64,000 nt of DNA from assembly GCF_039595395.1 (NCBI RefSeq), contig NZ_JBCNLP010000001.1, forward strand, positions 1,426,001-1,490,000, in the 5' to 3' direction. Positions 31,813 to 43,281 of this stretch are shown one piece after another. Below the pieces are notes generated by a model that saw nothing but the letters and a program-made list of their open reading frames with translations, had not been told where the DNA came from and did not search any database. Numbering within the stretch: the first letter of the stretch is position 1; every line of letters begins with the position of its first letter. Both the position numbers and the translations under genes were made by a program. This DNA comes from Novosphingobium sp. Its GTDB lineage: Bacteria > Pseudomonadota > Alphaproteobacteria > Sphingomonadales > Sphingomonadaceae.

Positions 31813-32988
31813 ATGAAGGCGACCCCCGATTTCGACTTCGCCCTGAGCGAGAGCGCGCTGATGATCCGCGAAAGCGTGGCGCGTTTCGCCGACCAGAAAA
31901 TCGCGCCGCTGGCCGCCGCCATCGATGCCGAGGACCGCTTCCCCAGCGAGCTCTGGCCGCAGATGGGCGAGCTTGGCCTGCATGGCATCACGGTTGAGGA
32001 AGAAGATGGCGGGCTTGGCCTCGGCTATCTGGAGCATGTGATCGCGGTGGAGGAGGTGGGGCGCGCCTCGGCCTCGGTGGGCCTGTCCTATGGCGCGCAT
32101 TCCAACCTGTGCGTCAACCAGATCAAGCGCAACGGCAACGCCGAACAGAAGGCCCGCTACCTGCCGGCCCTGGATCAGCGGCGAGCACATCGGCGCGCTG
32201 GCGATGAGCGAGCCGGACGCCGGCTCCGACGTGGTCTCGATGAAGCTGCGCGCCGACAAGCGGGTCGGCGACCGCTTACGTGCTCAACGGCAGCAAGATG
32301 TGGATCACCAACGGCCCCCGGATGCCGACACGCTGGTGGTCTATGCCAAGACCGACCCGGACGGCCGGGCGCAAGGGCATCACCGCCTTCATCTGATCGA
32401 GAAGGGCTTCCCCGGTTTCTCCATCGGCCAGAAGCTCGACAAGCTGGGCATGCGCGGCTCGAACCCAACCTGCGAACTGGTGTTCCAGGACGTCGAGGTG
32501 CCCGAGGAGAACGTCCTGGGCGCGGTCAACGGCGGGGTGAAGGTGCTGATGAGCGGCCTCGACTACGAGCGCGTGGTGCTCGCCGGGCGGCCCACTGGGC
32601 ATCATGCAGGCCTGCATGGACGTGGTGGTGCCCTACATCCACGACCGCCAGCAGTTCGGCCAGACCATCGGCGAATTCCAGCTGATCCAGGGCAAGGTGG
32701 CCGACATGTACGTCGCTCTGCAATCGGCGCGGGCCTATGTCTACGCTGTGGCGCGGGCTTGCGATGCCGGGCAGACCACGCGTTTCGATGCGGCGGGCGC
32801 GATCCTGCTGGCCAGCGAGAACGCCACCCGCGTGGCCGGGGAGGCGATCCAGATCCTCGGCGGCAACGGCTACATCAACGAGTTCCCGGCCGGCCGCTGT
32901 CTGCGCGACGCCAAGCTGCTACGAGATCGGCGCCGGCACCAGCGAGATCCGCCGCATGCTGATCGGCCGCGAACTGTTCGCTGGGCGC

Positions 32989-32992
<4 letters not shown>
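31813..32992 (+). pseudogene. liuA: Isovaleryl-CoA dehydrogenase (liuA-like), multiple frameshifts
   Basis: The intact N-terminus (MKATPDFDFALSESALMIRESVARFADQKIAPLAA) and first about 120 codons read cleanly. From about 32173 the acyl-CoA dehydrogenase sequence continues only by switching frames near 32173, 32276, 32307, 32358, 32392, 32594 and 32921. Recognisable pieces include GALAMSEPDAGSDVVSMKLRADK, the WITNG segment, LVFQDVEVPEENVLGAVNGG, LMSGLDYERVVLAG, RQQFGQTIGEFQLIQGKVADMY and YEIGAGTSEIRRMLIGRELF. Reassembled it is full length (about 390 aa). The end is placed at a TGA overlapping the next ATG, which needs one more base removed near 32984. As written it cannot give a functional enzyme; see findings for the sequence-artefact explanation. 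Confidence 0.85.
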
Positions 32993-36499
<3,507 letters not shown>

Positions 36500-36500
<1 letters not shown>

Positions 36501-36952
36501 TGGGTGGACGCTGTTTCGAGGATTGGCAGGTGGGCGACACGCTGACTCACCAGCCCAGCCGCACCGTGACCGAGACCGACAATCTGCTCTTCTCGGCCAT
36601 GACGCATAACACCCAGCCGCTGCATCTCGATGCCGAGGCGGCCAGGGCCAGCGAGTTCGGGCGGATTCTGGTCAACTCCACCTTCACCTTCAGCCTGTGC
36701 GTCGGGCTGTCGGTGGGGGATACCACGGTGGGCACGCTGGTCGCCAATCTGGGTTTCGACAAGGTGGTCACCCCGCTGCCGACCTTTATCGGCGACACGC
36801 TGACCTGCCACAGCGAAATTCTGGAACTGCGTGAATCGAAATCGCGCCCGCAGGCCGGGATCGTCATCTTCCGCCACTGGCTGACCAACCAGCGCGGCGA
36901 GACGGTGCTCTCCTGCCAGCGCAGCGCGCTGATCCAGAGGCGCGCGGCATGA
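36500..36952 (+). CDS. MaoC-family enoyl-CoA hydratase, probably 3-methylglutaconyl-CoA hydratase
   Basis: 150 aa single hot-dog-fold protein. The start codon overlaps the carboxylase alpha stop (TGATG). The N-terminus CFEDWQVGDTLTHQPSRTVTETDNLLFSAMTHNTQPLHLDAEAA contains the MaoC active-site pattern (D..N..H, here in MTHNTQPLHLD), and GRILVNSTFTFSLCVG follows. In Mycobacterium tuberculosis the equivalent gene (Rv2499c) sits beside a CitE-like lyase, FadE19 and AccA1/AccD1 in leucine catabolism and acts as an R-specific hydratase. The same gene set and order here supports hydration of 3-methylglutaconyl-CoA. It takes the place of a crotonase-type LiuC. Confidence 0.8.
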
Positions 36953-37779
36953 GGTTGCGCTCGCTGCTCTTCGTCCCCGGCGACCAGCCCGAACGCTTCG
37001 CCAAGGCGGCGGCGAGCGGGGCCGATGCGGTGATCCTCGATCTGGAGGATTCGGTGGGGTTAAGCGCCAAGGCAAGGGCACGCGCGGCGGTGGCGGACTA
37101 TCTGGCCGGGCCGCGCAATCTGCCGGTGCTGGTGCGGATCAATCCGCTGGCGACGGCCATGGCTGCGGCCGATCTGGCAGCGGTGTTGTCCGCCCGCCCC
37201 GATGGCATTGTACTGCCCAAGGCAGAAGGCGCGGCCAGCCTTGCGGCTCTGATCGAGGCCATGGGGGAGGGCGCCGTGCCCGTGCTGCCCATCGCCACGG
37301 AAACCCCGGCTGCGGTGTTCCAGCTTGGGACCTATGGTGCGGTCGCCAAGCATCTGCTGGGGCTGACATGGGGAGCGGAGGATCTGCCCGCCGCCATCGG
37401 GGCCGCCACCTCGCGCGAGGAAGATGGTCGCTACACCCCGCCTTACGAGATGCTGCGCGGGCTCACTTTGTTTGCCGCGCATGCCGCCGAAACCGCTGCC
37501 ATCGAAACGGTGTTTCCGGCGATCCGTGATGAGGCGGGGCTGGCGGCCTATGTGGCGCGGGCGCGGCGGGATGGCTTTACCGGCATGCTGGCGCTGCATC
37601 CTGCGCAGATCGCTATCATCAATGCCGGATTTACGCCCACCGGCGAAGAAATCGACGAGGCACAGCGCATCGTCGATGCCTTTGCCGCGCAGCCCGATGC
37701 GGGGGTGTTGTCGCTGGATGGGCGGATGGTCGATCGCCCGCATCTCGTGCAGGCGACAAAGCTGCTGAGCCGCGCCTGA
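36949..37779 (+). CDS. HpcH/HpaI-CitE family CoA-ester lyase, probable (R)-HMG-CoA / beta-hydroxyacyl-CoA lyase
   Basis: 276 aa TIM-barrel. It begins MRLRSLLFVPGDQPERFAKAAASGADAVILDLEDSVGLSAKARAR, the CitE signature with metal/acid residues DLEDSV, followed by VLVRINPL, GIVLPKAEG (the K.E pair) and LGLTWGAEDLPAAIGA. It overlaps the MaoC gene by 4 bp. Family members cleave citramalyl-CoA, malyl-CoA or, as shown for Rv2498c, (R)-HMG-CoA and citramalyl-CoA. Position after the carboxylase and MaoC genes, with no HMGL-type lyase gene here, argues that it finishes leucine degradation to acetoacetate plus acetyl-CoA. Confidence 0.8.
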   Translation: MRLRSLLFVPGDQPERFAKAAASGADAVILDLEDSVGLSAKARARAAVADYLAGPRNLPVLVRINPLATAMAAADLAAVLSARPDGIVLPKAEGAASLAALIEAMGEGAVPVLPIATETPAAVFQLGTYGAVAKHLLGLTWGAEDLPAAIGAATSREEDGRYTPPYEMLRGLTLFAAHAAETAAIETVFPAIRDEAGLAAYVARARRDGFTGMLALHPAQIAIINAGFTPTGEEIDEAQRIVDAFAAQPDAGVLSLDGRMVDRPHLVQATKLLSRA

Positions 37780-37783
37780 CGAA

Positions 37784-37823
37784 AACCATGCCGCACCCCG
37801 CCGGGGCGCGATGCGGCATGGTT
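37784..37823. terminator. Bidirectional hairpin between the lyase and sulfatase genes
   Basis: AACCATGCCGCA (37784-37795) and TGCGGCATGGTT (37812-37823) are perfectly complementary; the loop holds a further CCCCG/CGGGG pairing. It lies between convergent stop codons. Confidence 0.65.
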
Positions 37824-37827
37824 CGCC

Positions 37828-39567
37828 TTACTTCTGGGCCAGCGGGATCACGCCCTTCTGCTTGGCGTAGACATCCCAATCGGCCAGCAGCTCCTTCAGT
37901 TTGGCGGGCTCGCTGGCGGCCAGATCGGTGGTCTCGCCCGGATCGCGCGCCAGATTGTAGAGGCGCCACTGATTGTCGCCCACACCGGCCTTGAGATAGG
38001 CCGCGCCCTCGGGCTTGATGGCGGGCAGATAGACCAGCTTCCAGTCGCCCTTGCGCAGGCCCCGGCGGTAGAACAGCTCATAGCCCAGCGGCTCCTCGGG
38101 CGAACGCACGGTCTGCGCGGTGCCGGCCAGCAGCGCGCTCCAGCTATGGCCCTCATGGGGCAGGATGGGGTGGCCGTTGAAGCTGGCGGGCTGGGTCACG
38201 CCGGCCAGTTGCAGCAGGGTGGGGGCGATGTCGGTGACACTGAGATTGGCCCCCGAAATGCGTCCGCCCTTCACGCCGAAGCCCGTGGCGAAAGCGGTGG
38301 TGCGGATGCCGCCCTCGGTGGGATAGGACTTCACCAGACGCGAGGGGGTGGCATTGGCCTCGGCCCAGCCGGGGCCGTAGCCGACATAGGAATTGGCCTT
38401 GCCGATGTTGCCGAGCGAGTTGTCGATCTTCAGCGAGGCATTGAAGCTGCCGCCCTTGGGCCCGTTGATCGTGTTGCCCTCGGGGCCATTGTCGCCCAGG
38501 AAGATGATGACGGTGTTGTCATAGCGGCCCGTGCGCTTCAGCTCGGCCACCACGCGGCCGACATTCTGGTCGAGCCGGTCGACCATCGCGGCATAGACCT
38601 CCATCTTGCGGGATTCGAGGGCCTTTTCTTCCGGCGTCAGCTGGTCCCACGGCTTGGCCAGCTCATGGGCATGGGCGATGGCGTCCTGCGGGACCAGACC
38701 CAGCACCTTCTGCCGGGCGAGGCGCTCGGCGCGCAGCACATCGTAGCCCGCGTCATAGCGGCCCTTGTAGCGCGCGATATCCTCGGGCGGGGCCTGCATC
38801 GGCCAGTGCGGGCCGGTGAAGGTGAGATAGGCGAAGAAGGGGCGCGTGTCGCCCGCCTTGGCGCTCTGGCCGAGGAAGTCGATCAGCCGGTCGCCGAACT
38901 GGTCGTCGACATATTTGCCCTCGGGATAATGGACTTCCTTGAGCCCTTCGCGCCAGGTCGAGCGTTCGCCCGCCTTGCCCCAGGCCTCGGTCTGGTCCTT
39001 GCCGAAATGGTTGCTCAGCCCCTGAAGCAGCGCATAGGACTGCTCGAAACCGCGCGCCGCCGGGCTGGTCGCCTCGGTCAGGCCCAGATGCCATTTGCCC
39101 GCCATCAGCGTGTGATAGCCGCCCGCTTTCAGCAGCTCGGCGATCGAGGCGACGCGGGTGTTGAGCACGCCCTCATAGCCGTCATGCCCGCGTTGATGCT
39201 CGTCGAGCAACTCGGCCATCGAGCCGAGCCCGGCCTCGTGATTGTCCACCCCCGAGAGCAGTTCAGAACGCGTGGGCGAGCAGGTCGGCGCGGTGTGGAA
39301 GCCGGTGAAGCGCACGCCCGCATTGGCCAGCGCATCGAGATTGGGGGTGCGGATCTCGCCCCCGAAAGCGCCAAGGTCCGACCAGCCGATATCGTCGGCG
39401 ACGATCACCAGAAAGTTGGGTCGGGCCTGCGCCTGCGGTGCGGGCGCTGGCGCGGCGGGGCTGACCGGCGCCTGGGCCAGCGCGGGGGCGGCGCCGACAG
39501 CAACGCTCAGGCTGGAGGCGGCCAGCAGGGTCAGCGCCAGGGATTTGAGGGATCTGCGTGATGTCAC
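37828..39567 (-). CDS. Arylsulfatase (type I formylglycine-dependent sulfatase), exported
   Basis: 579 aa. A signal peptide (MTSRRSLKSLALTLLAASSLSVAVGAAPALAQ, residues 1-32) and Pro/Ala linker precede the alkaline-phosphatase-fold domain. NFLVIVADDIGWSDLGAFGG carries the metal-binding DD pair, and the formylglycine site is CSPTR (about residues 96-100) followed by ..LLSG. KWHLG and FLGDNGPEG supply further catalytic Lys/His and Asp-Asn metal ligands. It hydrolyses sulfate esters in the periplasm. It is divergent from a TonB-dependent receptor, the usual pairing for uptake and desulfation of an organosulfate or sulfated glycan. A maturase gene is not in the window. Confidence 0.92.
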   Translation of the reverse strand: MTSRRSLKSLALTLLAASSLSVAVGAAPALAQAPVSPAAPAPAPQAQARPNFLVIVADDIGWSDLGAFGGEIRTPNLDALANAGVRFTGFHTAPTCSPTRSELLSGVDNHEAGLGSMAELLDEHQRGHDGYEGVLNTRVASIAELLKAGGYHTLMAGKWHLGLTEATSPAARGFEQSYALLQGLSNHFGKDQTEAWGKAGERSTWREGLKEVHYPEGKYVDDQFGDRLIDFLGQSAKAGDTRPFFAYLTFTGPHWPMQAPPEDIARYKGRYDAGYDVLRAERLARQKVLGLVPQDAIAHAHELAKPWDQLTPEEKALESRKMEVYAAMVDRLDQNVGRVVAELKRTGRYDNTVIIFLGDNGPEGNTINGPKGGSFNASLKIDNSLGNIGKANSYVGYGPGWAEANATPSRLVKSYPTEGGIRTTAFATGFGVKGGRISGANLSVTDIAPTLLQLAGVTQPASFNGHPILPHEGHSWSALLAGTAQTVRSPEEPLGYELFYRRGLRKGDWKLVYLPAIKPEGAAYLKAGVGDNQWRLYNLARDPGETTDLAASEPAKLKELLADWDVYAKQKGVIPLAQK

Positions 39568-39733
39568 CGGATGCTCCGTTCGCTCCGTTCAGGGATGCGC
39601 CCGTATGCGTTGTCGCCCGGTCAAGGGGCAAGACAGGAAAACTCCACCATATTGGTAGATTTTATATGTTGTTCCATGCCTCATAAAATCCATAGGCATT
39701 TGGCCATAGAGACAAAGCCGAGAATGAGGGATC
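39568..39733. promoter_or_regulatory. Divergent promoter region, sulfatase / TonB receptor
   Basis: 166 bp, AT-richer than its surroundings between about 39640 and 39700 (ACCATATTGGT, TTTTATATGTTG, CATAAAATCCATAGG). It must hold the promoters for both divergent genes; no regulator binding site can be named with confidence. Sulfur-starvation control is a reasonable guess. Confidence 0.45.
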
Positions 39734-42133
39734 ATGGCCAAGAATGCTTTTCACGCCCGCTGCCGGGGCGATCTGTCGCGTCTGGCGCTGGCCGCCTGTG
39801 TGCTGCCCGCGCTGCTGGTGCCGGTGCTGACCCATGCGGACACCGCGCCTGTTGCGCCCGCTGAGGCCGATGCCGCCGCGCCGGTGGATGACATTCTGGT
39901 CACCGCGCGCCGCCGCAACGAAAAGAGCCAGGACGTGCCCGTCGCGATCAGCGCCTTTTCCAACAAGCAGATCGAGGCGACCCGCACCTACAATCTGCGC
40001 GATCTGCAATCGCTGACCCCCAGCCTGGTGGTCACCGTCACCAATCCGCGCAACACCAGCATCAACATTCGCGGGCTGGGCAACAATGTCTCGGTCTACA
40101 ATGACGGGCTGGAGCCGGCCGTCGGCGTCTATCAGGATGGCGTCTATCTGGCGCGCCCGGGGCAGGCGGTGTTCGATATGGCCGACCTCGACCATATCGA
40201 GGTGCTGCGCGGGCCGCAGGGAACGCTGTTCGGCAAGAACACCTCGGCGGGGGCGGTGGTGATCAACACCAAGGCGCCGACGTTCAAAACCGAGGCGGGC
40301 GGCGATGTCAGCCGGGGCAATTACGATTACACGCAGGTCCATGCCTATCTGAGCGGGCCGCTGATTGCCGATAAGTTGGCCGCGCGGCTGTTCGTGTCGA
40401 AGACCGACCGTGATGGCTACACGACCAACATTCATGACGGCAGCCATGGGCAGGATTATCACGATTTCAGCCTGCGCGGGCAGTTGCTCTTCACGCCGAG
40501 CGATAACTTCAAGCTGCGCATCATCGGCGACTATGGCAACCAGCACAGCAACACCGCCGCCAGCGTGCTGACCGGGGTGATCCGCAGCTACACCAACGGC
40601 ACCAATTTCGCGAACAACTTCACCGACCGGGCGAAGGCGGTGGGCTACAGCCCGATCACCGCAGACCCTTCCGCGCGGCTGGTCGACAATGACGGGCTAC
40701 AGAATTACCGGATGAACCAGCATGGCGTGTCGGCCACCGCCGATCTCAGCCTGAACAATGCGACCATCACCTCGGTCACCGCCTATCGCGCGTGGAACTG
40801 GTATCCGCACAATGATGGCGACAACACCAGCCTCGATGCCGGGCGCGATTTCCACCAGAGCAACAACCAGAAGCAGTTCAGTCAGGAACTGCGCATTGCT
40901 TCTGCAGGCGCGCATCGCTTGGATTATGTCGCGGGGGTCTATTACCTCTATCAGCAGATCAAGGCCGAGGCGCTGAACGCCTATGGCGCGCAGGCGGGTG
41001 CATGGTATGCGCCGACCAGCGATCAACAAGCCGCAGCGGCGGGGCTGAACAATTACACCATCTTGAGCCATTCCTCGCCGGTCACCAACTCTTACGCGGC
41101 TTTCGCCCAGACGGTGTGGCATGTGGTGCCCAATGTCGATCTGACCACCGGCCTGCGCTACACCTATGAGACCAAGACCGGCTGGTTCGACCAGACCGCC
41201 AGCGGCGCCGATCTCTCGGGCCTCACCCTCGCGCAGCAGACCATCGCCCAGACCCTGCGCGCGCGTTATGGTGTGGCCAATTCTTTCACGGCGCGCACCA
41301 GCGCCGGGCGCCTGTCGGGACAGGCGACGCTCTCGTGGAAGATCACGCCCGATGTGCTGACCTATGCCACCTATTCGCGCGGCAACAAGTTTGGCGGGCT
41401 CAATCTGGCCAACATCGTCACCACCGGGGCCTATGCCGCCAATCCGGTGATCGGGCCCGAGACGATCAACAGCTATGAGGTGGGGCTGAAAACGAGTTGG
41501 CTGCGCGGCCATCTGGTCGCCAACATCGACGGCTTCTGGACCGACGACAGCAATTTCCAGACCACCATCGTCGATGTGACGCGCAACAATCAGAGCTATT
41601 TCACCAATGTCGGCAAGGTGCGCTCGCGCGGGGTCGAGGCCGATCTGCGCGGGACGGTGGGCGACTGGCTCTCGCTCTATGCCTCGGGCACCTATGACGA
41701 TGCCAAATATGTCTCCTACGCCAATTCGCCGTGCCCCATCGAGGTGACCGGCCAGACGCTGTGCAACATGAGCGGGCGCCAATTGCCCGGCGTGTCGAAA
41801 TGGGCCGGCTCTGTCGGCGGCGAGGCGCATGCCCCGCTGGGCCGCAACTTCGGCCATGATACGGAAGGCTATCTGGGGGCGGATTATTCGTATCGTTCGT
41901 CCATTTACACCACGGCCAATGATTCGATCTATTCGCTGATCCCGGCTTACGGCCTGCTCAATCTGCGCTTCGGCATCCGGGCGGGGGATGGGCGCTATGA
42001 TATCCAGTTCTGGGGGCGCAACATCACCAACAAGACCTATTTTCTCACGCTATCGGCCGATAATTTCGGTGCGCAGCGCGCCACTCTGGGTGATCCGCGC
42101 ACCTATGGCGTAACCCTGCGCACCAAATTCTGA
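39734..42133 (+). CDS. TonB-dependent outer-membrane receptor
   Basis: 799 aa. A signal peptide (about 1-36, CVLPALLVPVLTHA) is followed by a TonB-box-like DDILVTARR (about 52-60), the plug domain (VPVAISAFSNKQIEATRTYNLRDLQSLTPSLVV, NIRGLGNN, VGVYQDGVYLARPGQAVFDMADLDHIEVLRGPQGTLFGKNTSAGAVVINT) and a 22-strand barrel ending in F (GVTLRTKF). This is the large sphingomonad receptor type used for complex organic substrates rather than a classical siderophore receptor. The divergent arylsulfatase suggests a sulfated ligand (inference). Confidence 0.93.
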   Translation: MAKNAFHARCRGDLSRLALAACVLPALLVPVLTHADTAPVAPAEADAAAPVDDILVTARRRNEKSQDVPVAISAFSNKQIEATRTYNLRDLQSLTPSLVVTVTNPRNTSINIRGLGNNVSVYNDGLEPAVGVYQDGVYLARPGQAVFDMADLDHIEVLRGPQGTLFGKNTSAGAVVINTKAPTFKTEAGGDVSRGNYDYTQVHAYLSGPLIADKLAARLFVSKTDRDGYTTNIHDGSHGQDYHDFSLRGQLLFTPSDNFKLRIIGDYGNQHSNTAASVLTGVIRSYTNGTNFANNFTDRAKAVGYSPITADPSARLVDNDGLQNYRMNQHGVSATADLSLNNATITSVTAYRAWNWYPHNDGDNTSLDAGRDFHQSNNQKQFSQELRIASAGAHRLDYVAGVYYLYQQIKAEALNAYGAQAGAWYAPTSDQQAAAAGLNNYTILSHSSPVTNSYAAFAQTVWHVVPNVDLTTGLRYTYETKTGWFDQTASGADLSGLTLAQQTIAQTLRARYGVANSFTARTSAGRLSGQATLSWKITPDVLTYATYSRGNKFGGLNLANIVTTGAYAANPVIGPETINSYEVGLKTSWLRGHLVANIDGFWTDDSNFQTTIVDVTRNNQSYFTNVGKVRSRGVEADLRGTVGDWLSLYASGTYDDAKYVSYANSPCPIEVTGQTLCNMSGRQLPGVSKWAGSVGGEAHAPLGRNFGHDTEGYLGADYSYRSSIYTTANDSIYSLIPAYGLLNLRFGIRAGDGRYDIQFWGRNITNKTYFLTLSADNFGAQRATLGDPRTYGVTLRTKF

Positions 42134-42144
42134 CCTGCGTAACC

Positions 42145-42184
42145 TTGCCGATGCCCAACCAAGCTGAACCTTGGGCATCGGCAA
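42145..42184. terminator. Hairpin downstream of the TonB receptor
   Basis: TTGCCGATGCCCAA (42145-42158) and TTGGGCATCGGCAA (42171-42184) form a perfect 14-bp stem with a 12-nt loop, starting 11 nt after the stop codon. No clear T-tract. Confidence 0.6.
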
Positions 42185-42252
42185 AGCCACCATGCATTCA
42201 GTCCCGCCATGGCACATCCCACTGCACAGTTTGATGGAATTGGAGGTTCATC

Positions 42253-42516
42253 ATGCGCAGGTTCTGGATTGCAGCCATGGGGATTGGCACCGTTTTCGCA
42301 TCGCTGGCGGCAACGCCCGCCAGCGCTCAGGAGTGGGGCGGCCCGCCGCCGCCTCCGCCGCCGGGTTGGGGCCGGGATTATCCCCCGCCGCCGCCGCCGC
42401 GTTACGACGATGACTGGCAGCGCCACCGCTATTGGGAATGGCGCCGCGAGCAGGACTGGCGTCGCGACCACGAATGGCGCCGCCACGAATGGTGCCGCTG
42501 GCACGGTTGCTGGTAA
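42253..42516 (+). CDS. Small exported Pro-rich / Trp-Arg-rich protein
   Basis: 87 aa. Signal peptide about residues 1-25 (MRRFWIAAMGIGTVFASLAATPASA). The mature part has two poly-proline runs (GGPPPPPPPGWGRDYPPPPPPRYDD) and then repeats of W/R/H/E residues (HRYWEWRREQDWRRDHEWR), ending CRWHGCW with two Cys. Similar RcnB-like or 'YWRWREHE' proteins are common in sphingomonads and of unknown role, possibly metal or membrane related. A GGAGGT ribosome-binding site lies upstream and a TTCG-loop terminator downstream, so it is a monocistronic gene. Confidence 0.75.
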   Translation: MRRFWIAAMGIGTVFASLAATPASAQEWGGPPPPPPPGWGRDYPPPPPPRYDDDWQRHRYWEWRREQDWRRDHEWRRHEWCRWHGCW

Positions 42517-42536
42517 GAACCGGCTGGGTGATCGGA

Positions 42537-42564
42537 AAAGGCCGGGCCTTCGGGTCCGGCCTTT
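42537..42564 (+). terminator. Terminator with TTCG tetraloop
   Basis: AAAGGCCGGGCC (42537-42548), TTCG, GGTCCGGCCTTT (42553-42564): a 12-bp stem with one G-T pair, 21 nt after the stop codon of the small exported protein. Confidence 0.8.
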
Positions 42565-42643
42565 GTGCTGTGTGGGGCACAGGCTTAACCTGCTGGCGCA
42601 ACTGCTTTAGAAGGTTGGCGCAAACTCCGGATCGGCCACGCCC

Positions 42644-43276
42644 ATGACCAAGCAATCGACACTTATTCGCGGCGTCGTCCGCAGCGCCGATCTTGGCGCG
42701 ACCTTTGTGTTCGCCGCTGAAGGCGCGCTGGCCGGTGTCGCGGCGGGGCTCGATCCGGTCGGCCTGCTGGTGGTGGCCTTCCTCACGGGCCTTGGCGGAG
42801 GCCTGCTGCGCGATCTGCTGCTTGCTTCGGGCCGACCGGCGGCGGTCAGCGACGGCCATTACAGCTTTGTGGTGATCGCGGCGGCGCTGGCGGCATGGTT
42901 CCTGCATACCGCCCTCAGGCAGGGCGCGATGCCGCTGGTGGTGGCGCTGGACGCCGCGGGTCTGGCGCTGGCGGCGGTGGCGGGCACGCAAAAGGCGCTG
43001 GAGCACCGCGTCCATGCCGTCCCCGCGATCTTCCTCGGCACGCTGAGCGGCGTGGGCGGCGGAGCGATGCGCGATCTGGTGCTCAATGAGGTGCCGCGCG
43101 TGCTGCGCACCGATATCTATGCCGTGGCGGCACTGCTGGGCGCGCTGGTGGTGGTGGCCGGGCGGGCGATGAAGCTCGATCCGCGTCTGGTGGCGCTGGC
43201 GGGCGGGCTGGCCTGTTTCACCCTGCGCATGGTTTCGGTGCATTACGGCTGGAACCTGCCGACAGCGGGGCGCTGA
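42644..43276 (+). CDS. TRIC-type (UPF0126/YadS) cation channel family protein
   Basis: 210 aa with seven predicted TM segments in two similar halves. The repeated glycine motif GLGGGLLRDLLL (about 48-59) and GVGGGAMRDLVLNEVP (about 135-150) is diagnostic: 'G.GGG..RD' in each half binds the lipid/gate region of trimeric intracellular cation channels. Prokaryotic members form K+-permeable trimers. Stands as a single gene between the terminator and the convergent chemoreceptor gene. Confidence 0.9.
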   Translation: MTKQSTLIRGVVRSADLGATFVFAAEGALAGVAAGLDPVGLLVVAFLTGLGGGLLRDLLLASGRPAAVSDGHYSFVVIAAALAAWFLHTALRQGAMPLVVALDAAGLALAAVAGTQKALEHRVHAVPAIFLGTLSGVGGGAMRDLVLNEVPRVLRTDIYAVAALLGALVVVAGRAMKLDPRLVALAGGLACFTLRMVSVHYGWNLPTAGR

Positions 43277-43281
43277 ACCCT

